Assembly (NCBI GenBank): GCA_023627715.1
Contig: JAMAHW010000073.1
Span: 62,001-126,000 of the forward strand
Length of the DNA: 64,000 nt
Direction of reading: 5' to 3'
Source: Periconia sp. R9002
Taxonomy: Eukaryota > Ascomycota > Dothideomycetes > Pleosporales > Periconiaceae
This document shows positions 10,965 through 19,449 of this stretch, one piece after another (the stretch's first letter is position 1; each line of letters opens with the position of its first letter). The position numbers and the translations under genes are program-made. A model generated the notes under the pieces. The model did no database searches. It was not told the origin of the DNA and was given only the letters and a program-made list of their open reading frames with translations.

Positions 10965-11417
10965 GTTGGGTGCTGAAAATCTCCGTGTTTTGACGCGCTG
11001 GAACAATTAGCGCCAAGGACATTCAGTTTTGGTGAAGATTGATATGGTGATCCTCTCGCCTGGAAGCAACGATTTTGGGAGTCGTTATGAGCTCCTCGGA
11101 AGGAGCATCGGGAAGTTTCTGTTGCATATGCCAATCAATTGCAACGACGGATTCTGTCGAATCGTGAATGGCCGTCTTTGCTTACTAATATGTCGTAGGT
11201 GCTTAGCTTACTACAAGATCATAGAGTGGAGTAAGCGTCGAAAGATATTGGCTTACGTATCTCAAATAAGCAAGAAAGGTCCTACCTATTTATAGACTTA
11301 GTGCCAATTCAATATGCAGTGTACCTTGCCTCAAGCATCAAAGATCATACTGTCAACACCTATCACCTTAACCCCTTGCAAAATTTATCGCAAAAAGTTA
11401 ATTGCATACTTTCAATC
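10965..11417. promoter_or_regulatory. Divergent promoter: alpha-oxoamine synthase (−) and GNAT (+)
   Basis: This 453-bp region serves both genes. It contains GCTTACTA at 11180–11187 and again at 11206–11213, then AGTAAGC at 11230–11236 and GCTTAC at 11251–11256. A TATA-like TATTTATA lies at 11287–11294. That position supports the ATG at 11418 as the GNAT start. Confidence 0.6.
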
Positions 11418-12236
11418 ATGTCGGACGTAAGGAACAGTGGTACGTTCTTCGCAAATGATTCCCAAAACTTCAGCTTTCTAAAGATATTAGGTCGAAATGA
11501 GAACGAGTCAACTCAGGCAGTTGTTATGCCATCAAAATCGAATTCATTGAAAGGGATGACCGTGACACTGGAACGAATTACGCTTGAACATATACCCTCT
11601 CTATTCCAAAACCTGGGGTTTCCAGAAACCAATGGAATGCTCGACTGGATCAATGGATTCCCTTACATATACACAGAGGATGATCTTCAAAAACATATTT
11701 CTCGCTATTTACTCGATAAAAAAGACCTCACAATATACGCAATCAAAGGTTGCAAGTCTCAACTCGGTCCACCTTCCAATTCTTCTTTGCAGCCTCACAC
11801 AGATGTGTTGGGAATTTTTGGCTATCGGTTGCAACCCAAAACACGTACTATCAAGATGGACGACTTTTTGTTCTCCCCTGTGTTCCAACGCACGTATGCT
11901 TCTACGGAAGCGCACTATTTACTACTCTGTCATTTGTTCGAGGGGCAAACAATTCAGTATTGGAGACTATCAGCATCATGTAACGCGCTCAATGTCAAGG
12001 CTCGGCAATATCACGAACGTTTTGGTTACAAATATGAAGGTACATTGCGCAAAGACAGTATAAACCGGTGGGGTACCCCTCGAGATACGGCTTACTCGGG
12101 AATGCTGGACGATGACTGGCCATTGAACAAAAGTGCATTGCAACAATTTCTGCTTCCAACCAACTTTGATGCAAATGGAAATCAGATTAGTTCCCTCAAA
12201 GAGTTGAGAGCTTCGAAGATCAAGTCTTCCCTCTAG
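11418..12236 (+). CDS. GNAT-family N-acetyltransferase
   Basis: This is a single-exon protein of 272 residues. The C-terminal half shows the pattern of RimJ/RimL-like fungal GNATs: a Y-L-L-L helix (AHYLLLCHLF), the acetyl-CoA-binding segment around SCNALNVKARQYHERFGYKYEG, and the tail SMLD-type GMLDDDWP. The family moves an acetyl or longer acyl group from CoA to an amine or hydroxyl. The ATG at 11418 is the first in the frame and sits about 125 bases downstream of a TATA-like box. The gene is divergent from the alpha-oxoamine synthase over a shared promoter. If that enzyme makes an amine, this GNAT could acylate it, either as tailoring or as self-protection (inference). Confidence 0.85.
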   Translation: MSDVRNSGTFFANDSQNFSFLKILGRNENESTQAVVMPSKSNSLKGMTVTLERITLEHIPSLFQNLGFPETNGMLDWINGFPYIYTEDDLQKHISRYLLDKKDLTIYAIKGCKSQLGPPSNSSLQPHTDVLGIFGYRLQPKTRTIKMDDFLFSPVFQRTYASTEAHYLLLCHLFEGQTIQYWRLSASCNALNVKARQYHERFGYKYEGTLRKDSINRWGTPRDTAYSGMLDDDWPLNKSALQQFLLPTNFDANGNQISSLKELRASKIKSSL

Positions 12237-12627
12237 CTTATACTTTATATAGTCTGGTCCAGAGAATCATGCGATATGGGGGCATTCAGACCTACCAAGC
12301 AAGAAGATACGTGAATGTTGTTGGATTTTTATGTGATTCCAATCTATTTATCACTGCAGATGCAATGAGCGTCGGTAAATCTGCATGGACCACAAGCTCG
12401 AGCGTGGAAGATGTTAACTTGACACACATTTCCGAGACCGCATCTGATATCAAGCCTAGGAGTGGATTCGTGGTGTCAAAGGGGCTCACAATTGTAGGTA
12501 GTTGGGTGTTATGTGACGCTGGATTACTTCCCCAGCCGTCGGTTGATGTGTCTATCGTAGAATCCCGGGGACTACATGTGATGAATTTGGTAAGATGGTC
12601 AAGGTTGATATATATAAGGAAGTTTAA
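12237..12627. other. Intergenic between convergent GNAT and NRPS-like genes
   Basis: Short 3' flank region; nothing recognisable. Confidence 0.5.
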
Positions 12628-15600
12628 CTATAGAGAGTCATCCACAATCACCTCTCCCAATTTCGTGCCTACTTGCGAGTTTACGAGCCGCTCCAGCATC
12701 TGTACAGCAACTGTGCCAAGTTCTTTGGCCCACACATCATCCACCACTCGCTGGTTCCACTCTAGATCAGCTTCAACATATCCGTGAGCTGATGATTGGA
12801 CCCTCCAGTTTATCCCAACAGTCCCAGCCTGACCAGTAAGTCTGTCTTGGAGCTGCCAGTTATCCGGATACTGCGGCATGTAGAGAAAAGCCTGTACTCC
12901 TGTATTGAAGAATTCTGGGCGATAGACTGATGTGTCTAACGACTGACACAAATTCTCTAGCTCCGCAACACGGAGTAATGTATTGTTCATGTCCGCGAGC
13001 CATTCATGGACCAACGATCCCGATGGAATTGCTGTCCCAAACGGCACGCGGCAATTCATTGCCGCCACAAGAGATGGTGCTGGCGGCCAAGGAACCATAC
13101 GACCTGAGCGACTGAGACCAAAGGGGACGAAGTCACAGCGCGAAAACCTGTTCAGAGCGAGCGCCCATGCAGCAAATATGAATGTTGCACTGGAAATCTT
13201 GAGTACCTGCACGGATGCTTCAATAGACTGTAGGGTTTCATTAGTTTTGAATGACAGTATACCCCAGGAGTCACGAGGTGTTTGCGGCGGCTGATAATGA
13301 AACAAAGATTGTTCGGATAGCGGCGCCATCATCCGTTTCCAGAAATCCGTGGCTTTCCCAAGATTTTCATGCTTGAACTTTTTCATGAAGTGGGAGTATT
13401 CTTGAATAGAAGGACCGGGTGCTACGGGGTTTTTAGAGAGAGCTTGTTCCAAGTCTCGCATGAGAATGGTGAATGAGAATATGTCGCCTAGAACGTGATG
13501 CGTACGCCAGATGAAGCCTATATCCTTGCGGTTGAGTGCATAAACGCAGGTCAAGTGGCAAAATGGTATCTCAAGATTGAGGTTTTGCAGAGTCTGATGA
13601 TGTGCCCAAACCTGCTCTTGAACAGACAAGAGAGCTTCGTCAAAATTTTCCGTGTCGACGCAGACTTCATCCCACTTAAGGCTGAGACTCTCAATGTTGT
13701 GTAGTGTCCAGTTTTGTAGGTCGTATCGTGTTTTAAAGATGCTGTGGGCCTCAAGCGTAGCTGTCCAAGCGACTCGCAATTCATCTGGGGTTGGAACTAA
13801 ATCTCGTGATCCAACAAACTTGGCCCTCCCGACTTGACAATTCACGCTTGGATTATTTTGAGTCTGCGTCAGCATAGTTCTATGCATGTCGGTAGCAGGT
13901 GCAGCAGGTATATCAGTCCGCGCAGCAACATCGGATTCGGGGTTAACACTTTGTCTTCCAATTTTGACGAGCCTTCCCTCCAATTGAAATATGGTGTCCC
14001 ATCGTAGAAGATCGATGATGTTGACAGTATAACCTTGCCGTCGGAGAAACATCGATAGACGTATAGCAGCTAGAGAATTTCCTCCCAGTTGGGAGAAGGA
14101 GGATTTACTGTTGAGATCTTTGAAAGGAACTTGTAGACATTTGGCGAAAGACCAGCGCAGTGCATCGTATGGGGAGAGGCATACCATGGCATCGAGTTCT
14201 TCGTCTTCCTCGGTCATTCGCTCTTCCAATCGCATGTAGAGGACAGCTCGATCGACCTTGCCATGTACCGTCAGAGGAACTTGATCCAACGCCAGGACCT
14301 CATCTGGGACTACAAATGAATCACAGTTGTCGTTCAGAAATACCCGCAGCTCGTTGAGATCAACTGTTGCCGGCTGGACAAATCCCACAAGTTTTCCACG
14401 CCACATGAAGGCGGAAGCTGCTCTAACTTCAGGAAACCGTAGCATAGCCGACTCAACTTCTGTCTCTAAGTTGACCTGAAATCCACGGTTTTTGACGATA
14501 CGATCCACTCGTCCTACCCACGATAATCCATTTTGGGTTCTACGCGCCAGGTCGCCAGTCCGGTATGCACGCCTTCCATTCCAATCGATGAATTTCATGG
14601 CAGTGAGCTCCGGGTTGTTGAGATACCCCGCGGCCAAACATGGACCGATGATCAACATCTCTCCAAAGTCGTGCTCTTGCAAATGTTCATCCACAAGAAC
14701 AACCTGTACACCGGGGTTCAAAACTCCGAGATCTGGCTCTGTTCCCTCATCAGGAATTCTCCCATAGGTAATGTTGATGGTCGCCTCAGATGGGCCGTAT
14801 CCATGAATTACTGTGCGTGTAGGAGTGATCCATTTACGTGCAAGATCAAAGTTCAGGGCCTCGGCACCCAGACAAATACATCGAACCTTTTCATACGGCC
14901 CATTCAAATCTAAGGCGGTCAACATGGATGGGGTCAGCGACAGAACGTCGCAAGTAGTGGCAATCTCAGGGAACGTTGACCACGAAGCCATAACCAAGGT
15001 TCCACCCCATGCATACGTTCTCCAAATGATTGAAGCACAAGCTATTAAAAATGTCAGTGTGCTTTCAGGTACGAAACTCGGAAAGATCCCCAAGGCTTGC
15101 TTACCATCGAACGATATGGAGAAGGCCTGCAAAACGCGGTCACCGGGAGCGACATTTGGGGTGTTTTCGGTTGTCAGAGTCATAATCTGATAGAGGGCTT
15201 CATGATATATCATCACGCCCTTGGGCTTTCCGGTGGTCCCGGATGTAAAAGAAATATATACAAGTGCATTGGTATCAAGCCCCTGGCGTATGGCGTCGAG
15301 TCGGGTGTAGGTATTATCTGTGTCTTCGAACGGCGAATGAAGCCAAGATTCTTGAAAGAATACAATCACGGGAATGTCTTTTGTTTCTGGCGTGCATGTC
15401 GTGATAGCTACCCGCGAGGAGATGTTTTCGAGCGTGGCGCCAATTCTTGCCCTGCTCCAACCTTCCATATCGATTGACACATAACAAGCACCAACTCTGA
15501 GAATTCCCAGAATACAGGGAAGAAGCTCCAAAGACATCTGAGAAAGGATAGGTATCTTATCCCCAGAAGCCACGCCTACCGATAGCAGAGCTCGGCTAAC

Positions 15601-15735
15601 GTGGAGTGATGCATTTTGTAAAGCAGCATACGTTAGTCTCTTCCCATTCCACTCCACCGCAATTGCTTCGGGGTTACGTTTTACCCAAGAGTCGAAAAGA
15701 TCGAGGACAGTGGATTCTAGGTAGTTGGTTGTCAT
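12628..15735 (-). CDS. NRPS-like enzyme, adenylation–carrier–condensation (A-T-C)
   Basis: This is a 1014-residue enzyme in two exons, 15735–15105 and 15041–12628. The 63-nt intron (15042–15104, GTAAGC...AATAG) is a multiple of three with no stop, so the unspliced frame stays open; removing it restores the A4 motif FDACASIIW. Adenylation motifs: SGTTGKPKGV (A3), GYGPSEA (A5), YRTGDLAR (A7), GRVDRIVKNRGFQV (A8) and HGKVDR (A10 lysine). The A4 Asp that binds an alpha-amino group is present, which favours an amino-acid substrate. The carrier site is LGGNSL. The condensation domain has HHVLGD, where the usual Gly after Asp is Ile. With A-T-C order and no upstream module, it probably loads one building block and transfers it to a free amine or hydroxyl of the polyketide product (inference). 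Start: the ATG at 15735. Confidence 0.92.
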   Translation of the reverse strand: MTTNYLESTVLDLFDSWVKRNPEAIAVEWNGKRLTYAALQNASLHVSRALLSVGVASGDKIPILSQMSLELLPCILGILRVGACYVSIDMEGWSRARIGATLENISSRVAITTCTPETKDIPVIVFFQESWLHSPFEDTDNTYTRLDAIRQGLDTNALVYISFTSGTTGKPKGVMIYHEALYQIMTLTTENTPNVAPGDRVLQAFSISFDGKQALGIFPSFVPESTLTFLIACASIIWRTYAWGGTLVMASWSTFPEIATTCDVLSLTPSMLTALDLNGPYEKVRCICLGAEALNFDLARKWITPTRTVIHGYGPSEATINITYGRIPDEGTEPDLGVLNPGVQVVLVDEHLQEHDFGEMLIIGPCLAAGYLNNPELTAMKFIDWNGRRAYRTGDLARRTQNGLSWVGRVDRIVKNRGFQVNLETEVESAMLRFPEVRAASAFMWRGKLVGFVQPATVDLNELRVFLNDNCDSFVVPDEVLALDQVPLTVHGKVDRAVLYMRLEERMTEEDEELDAMVCLSPYDALRWSFAKCLQVPFKDLNSKSSFSQLGGNSLAAIRLSMFLRRQGYTVNIIDLLRWDTIFQLEGRLVKIGRQSVNPESDVAARTDIPAAPATDMHRTMLTQTQNNPSVNCQVGRAKFVGSRDLVPTPDELRVAWTATLEAHSIFKTRYDLQNWTLHNIESLSLKWDEVCVDTENFDEALLSVQEQVWAHHQTLQNLNLEIPFCHLTCVYALNRKDIGFIWRTHHVLGDIFSFTILMRDLEQALSKNPVAPGPSIQEYSHFMKKFKHENLGKATDFWKRMMAPLSEQSLFHYQPPQTPRDSWGILSFKTNETLQSIEASVQVLKISSATFIFAAWALALNRFSRCDFVPFGLSRSGRMVPWPPAPSLVAAMNCRVPFGTAIPSGSLVHEWLADMNNTLLRVAELENLCQSLDTSVYRPEFFNTGVQAFLYMPQYPDNWQLQDRLTGQAGTVGINWRVQSSAHGYVEADLEWNQRVVDDVWAKELGTVAVQMLERLVNSQVGTKLGEVIVDDSL

Positions 15736-16059
15736 TGCGAAGGTTCGTACCAGCAGTAGGAAACACACACAGATGGCGATTTACTGTAATGGATAACACG
15801 AGCAATATGATTCACAGATATCATAACATAGGACGAGCATACATTCAGATGAAACTACATGGAATAATCACACTGTGCAAGTACTGCTTACTACATCTCA
15901 CTCAGCAGAGCGGGACATGGCTAGTAAGCGGCGCAGCTATCAGACCACAGGAAGCGTCGACTGTAGCTTTGTATTGAATATGCAAGCTCTTAAATATTGG
16001 CTAATTAGGTAGGTGTCAGTAAAGACATAGACCTTTGTTTGGTCAGTAAAGGTCTAAAA
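15736..16059. promoter_or_regulatory. Divergent promoter: NRPS-like (−) and flavoenzyme (+)
   Basis: This 324-bp region is shared by the two genes. It has GCTTACTA at 15886–15893 and the inverted TAGTAAGC at 15922–15929, so the octamer occurs here as a convergent pair. Confidence 0.6.
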
Positions 16060-17901
16060 ATGAAATTCCTAGTTAGCACTCACGTGCCAAATTTCCGTTC
16101 TGTGCTTGGGGACAGCCCCCCCCATGTGAGCTTGTGTCAGCGAAACTCCGATCTCAGCGCTCAAATTAACGGCTTTGATGTGGTCGATGTCTGGATATGC
16201 GAGGGCGACGAAGTCACCGAGGCAGTCATGGACCAGTGGTTGAACCGTGACCGAAACTCACCAAAGACGCTGCTTGTCCACGACTCTACGTTCATTCCTA
16301 AACTCCAGAGCCTCTCTAAGGGACTTCCAGTTGCTATTCAAGCCATCCCCGAGAAAAGCCAATCGGATTTGTCATGGGTTGTGTCAACTCTTCGAGCCGG
16401 AGAGAAGCTTTATGCCCGGGGGTACACCAGCGGTGGTAACATGCACTACGAACAAAGCAATCTTAACCGTCGCATCGAAAAGACGGTTCTTATCGTTGGA
16501 GCGGGAATCATGAACCTTGTCACCGCAGAGTTCCTTGCCAACCTCGGATACCGAGTTCAAATCGTCGACGCAAACCCAGATCCCCGGACATGTGAGGACT
16601 GGACTCTCCTGGGTACCACACACGGAGGCGGAGATGCTCGTATGTTCACCTACACCGAAGCAGATAGCTACAACGAGGCAGGGAGCGATATTTATCGCGA
16701 TATGCGCTATATTTTTCGTAAGACGACCCGTAACGGCGGCTGGAGTGTAAAGTCGCCCTCGAGTTTCAGTGCTGCGGAGAAGTCCTGGGTACATGCATTC
16801 GAACAGGTTCCAACTTGGCTGGCACAATCGATTAAAGAAGATATCTACTATGTCAACCGGGAATCTGGGAAGCTGTGGGCTGAATTCATGGCCCGCGCAC
16901 CGGAGCTCTTCGAAGATGTTTCGCTCCACAAGGATATTCTACGATTCTACGCAGAAGATGTTGCTCTTAGCGCCGCCTATGAGTTGAACGAGAAGCTTGG
17001 GGCGATCGTTGCAGAATGGTCATTGTCAGAACTTTGTGAAGTGTATACCGGATTTCGTACAGCTGCAGAATCAGATGACCTGGCTGGTGGACTTACAGTG
17101 CAAGGATTCACCCTCAGTATTCATTCATTCGTGAACAAACTTATCAATCGAATTGTTCAACTCGACGGAGAATTCACTTGGAATTGCAGCGTAAAGGAGA
17201 TTCGACGAAATGCTTCTGGTGCGGTGACTTCTCTCGAATCTCAAATGGGCACCCTACAAGCGGACAACTACGTCGTGAGTACGGGCATCACACAGAATGA
17301 ATTTTTGAAGGGAACTGCATCGGAAAACCTTGTGAATGGCGTGTTAGGTGTATGGTTGCAGATTCCCAACTTGGGACCAATGCTACGAAATTCTATCAAA
17401 ATCCATCGCCGCGGTTTTCTTGTCGAAGATATCAACGTCACTGTATCGAAAGACGCCAAAACAGGGGAGGATATTCTTATCCTGGGTGGTGGATACGGAT
17501 ATGTTGGGTTGATACGTCCCTCACCGGACTCTGCAGAGCTGCAGGCGCTTTTTGATGAACTCGAAGTTGTAGCTCGCACATATTTCCCTGCAGGGTATCA
17601 GAGCGCAAAGGAACGAGGTACTCTTTGGCCGGAAGGCAAGCGGAAATTTTGTATTCGACCATTCACTTGTACAGGCTTGGGCATCTTTGAAGACATTCCC
17701 ACCGCCAGTGGTGGGCATCTAATCATCACAGGTGGAAACAATACTGGAGGATTTGCACAAGCCCCAGCCGTTGCAAGGGCGGTATGCCGCGGTATGAATG
17801 GCGAGTACGATCCGGTCCATCTTCTTTTCAATCCCTATCGTAGCAAATTAGCCGTTACGCCTCATGTACCTGAAAAAATTGGCAACGAGTCTAGGTTATA
17901 G
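16060..17901 (+). CDS. FAD-dependent oxidoreductase, D-amino-acid oxidase/dehydrogenase type, with N-terminal extension
   Basis: This is an intron-less gene of 613 residues. The FAD-binding Rossmann start is VLIVGAGIMNL, only at about residues 143–153, followed by an acidic end (VDANPDPR) and the segment THGGGDARMFTYTEAD seen in DadA-like fungal flavoenzymes. The C-terminal FAD closure is TGGNNTGGFAQAPAVA. Such enzymes oxidise amines or amino acids to imines. The first 140 residues precede the usual start of the fold; they have alternating hydrophobic strands and helices and no domain I recognise. The gene diverges from the A-T-C NRPS-like gene over a shared promoter. A plausible substrate is an amino group of the cluster product or of its amino-acid building block. 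Start: the ATG at 16060. Confidence 0.87.
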   Translation: MKFLVSTHVPNFRSVLGDSPPHVSLCQRNSDLSAQINGFDVVDVWICEGDEVTEAVMDQWLNRDRNSPKTLLVHDSTFIPKLQSLSKGLPVAIQAIPEKSQSDLSWVVSTLRAGEKLYARGYTSGGNMHYEQSNLNRRIEKTVLIVGAGIMNLVTAEFLANLGYRVQIVDANPDPRTCEDWTLLGTTHGGGDARMFTYTEADSYNEAGSDIYRDMRYIFRKTTRNGGWSVKSPSSFSAAEKSWVHAFEQVPTWLAQSIKEDIYYVNRESGKLWAEFMARAPELFEDVSLHKDILRFYAEDVALSAAYELNEKLGAIVAEWSLSELCEVYTGFRTAAESDDLAGGLTVQGFTLSIHSFVNKLINRIVQLDGEFTWNCSVKEIRRNASGAVTSLESQMGTLQADNYVVSTGITQNEFLKGTASENLVNGVLGVWLQIPNLGPMLRNSIKIHRRGFLVEDINVTVSKDAKTGEDILILGGGYGYVGLIRPSPDSAELQALFDELEVVARTYFPAGYQSAKERGTLWPEGKRKFCIRPFTCTGLGIFEDIPTASGGHLIITGGNNTGGFAQAPAVARAVCRGMNGEYDPVHLLFNPYRSKLAVTPHVPEKIGNESRL

Positions 17902-18159
17902 TTTGACTAGGCTGTTGATTGGAGAAACAGGGCCATTCAGAGTTTTCTATTAGAATCTTGGATTTCCAACGTTTGTTCCATCTCTTCGCTTGATGTCCAC
18001 TCTTGCAAGATAATATATTATACAATATATGTTATCGCACGAAACGCAAAGAAAATTGTTGCAGCTACAGAGTACCTAGGCAGAAGCGAGTGGAGTATGT
18101 AATAAATATCTTGATACGCTACGCTGCGTGATATTTGGATATATAGTAATGAATTTTAT

Positions 18160-18200
18160 ACATATATATATATCATTGATATATATATATATATATATTG
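18160..18200. repeat. (TA)n microsatellite
   Basis: Two blocks of alternating TA (ATATATATAT and TATATATATATA) are separated by a short CATTG spacer. It lies just beyond the last cluster gene. Confidence 0.8.
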
Positions 18201-18671
18201 CATATATAAGAATTACTCTTTTTCTATGTAGTAGCCCTAAGTCTTCTTAAGTATTACGTGGTCTCTTATATATAATGTACAAGACTTTGGTTGTAGTACA
18301 TGTATAGAGGTTTAGGCGCTAAGATAGGGTGGCGGAACGGCGGATAATAGGAAGGAAGGATGTATGTAGTTATGTATATATGTATCTAGGAAGCGAAGCA
18401 AGAAAGGGATATTACGAGTAGAGTGAGGTGTGCACGTGATTAAGTAACATCACGCCTGACACTATGTACAAAAGTACGCACGCGGGGAAATGAATTACCG
18501 AGGTGACAACGACGTACCCTTTCAGTTGCGCAACCTAGCTAACAATAGCTTCTGTCCTTTCCCTCACGGCAGCAAGTTCCCGACAACTCATAGACTACCG
18601 AGGAAGAAGAGCAAAAAAAAAAAACAAGATCATCTAGGTAGGTCTCGTCTCTTCCCCGCAAACCACCCTCG

Positions 18672-18696
18672 CCCCCCCCCCCCCCCCCCCCCCCCC
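18672..18696 (+). repeat. Poly-C tract (25 C)
   Basis: An uninterrupted run of 25 cytosines follows GCTCG-type sequence. The true length may differ from the assembly, because such runs are prone to slippage and sequencing error. Confidence 0.85.
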
Positions 18697-19449
18697 TGGA
18701 TGATTGCTTAACCGGTTACCGTAGTGGGTAATATAACCGTTGTGTGCCCAGATCTTAGGGCCTGGGGTAAAGCAGGCTTCGATAGGTATTGATCGTGGGT
18801 CCCGGGGTTGTGAGATTCTGGAGTATCTGAGCTTTGAATGCATGCGTGTTGTAAACGTTTTCCCACGCGGGTACCTTTCAGACGTCTTCTTTTTTTCCTA
18901 CCGCCGCTCAAGACACGACGCTCTACCCGCCCCAACCCCCAAACTGAGAAATTAACTGAATCGCTCGCTGCATCCCCTTAACCCTTCTCGTGGGTGATGG
19001 CTGTAGCCAAGCGCGGTCCTCAGCCCTATTCCGTCCACGACACCGCGCTCGGCCGCGCTAGGTCGTACCTCGGTCTCGGTGTAGCATTGCCCCATGGTTC
19101 CAGATCTAGAAAAACGGACGCTGACCGAACGAGTGAAGTTGGTTGTATGTCGGGGGAATCATGCAGGACGAGATGGGGAGGTCATGTGCAGATGGCGCGG
19201 GTTTGTTTCTGGGGTAATCGTGGGTTGTTTAACTCGCCGAGGCTAAGGAGATGACATCGATCGTGGAGGTGGGGGAGGGTATTTGAAGGGTGTGGAGGCG
19301 CTGTTTTTTTGGATTTTGGATTTTTTTGTGGTTTGACTTTTTGTCGTGGCTTTTTGGTGGCATAGTTGGTGATTGATTGATCGATTGGCCTGTTTCGTCT
19401 TTGGGATTTGAGCGTAGGTTTAGGCTACTCACATCGACACTCCGTCGCC

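Larger units (their letters stand above)
17902..19449. other. Intergenic: right edge of the cluster, AT and C tracts, transporter promoter
   Basis: No supported gene. It holds a (TA)n-rich stretch at about 18160–18200, an A tract near 18613 and a 25-C run at 18672–18696. Base composition shifts from AT-rich on the cluster side to GC-richer on the transporter side. Confidence 0.6.
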
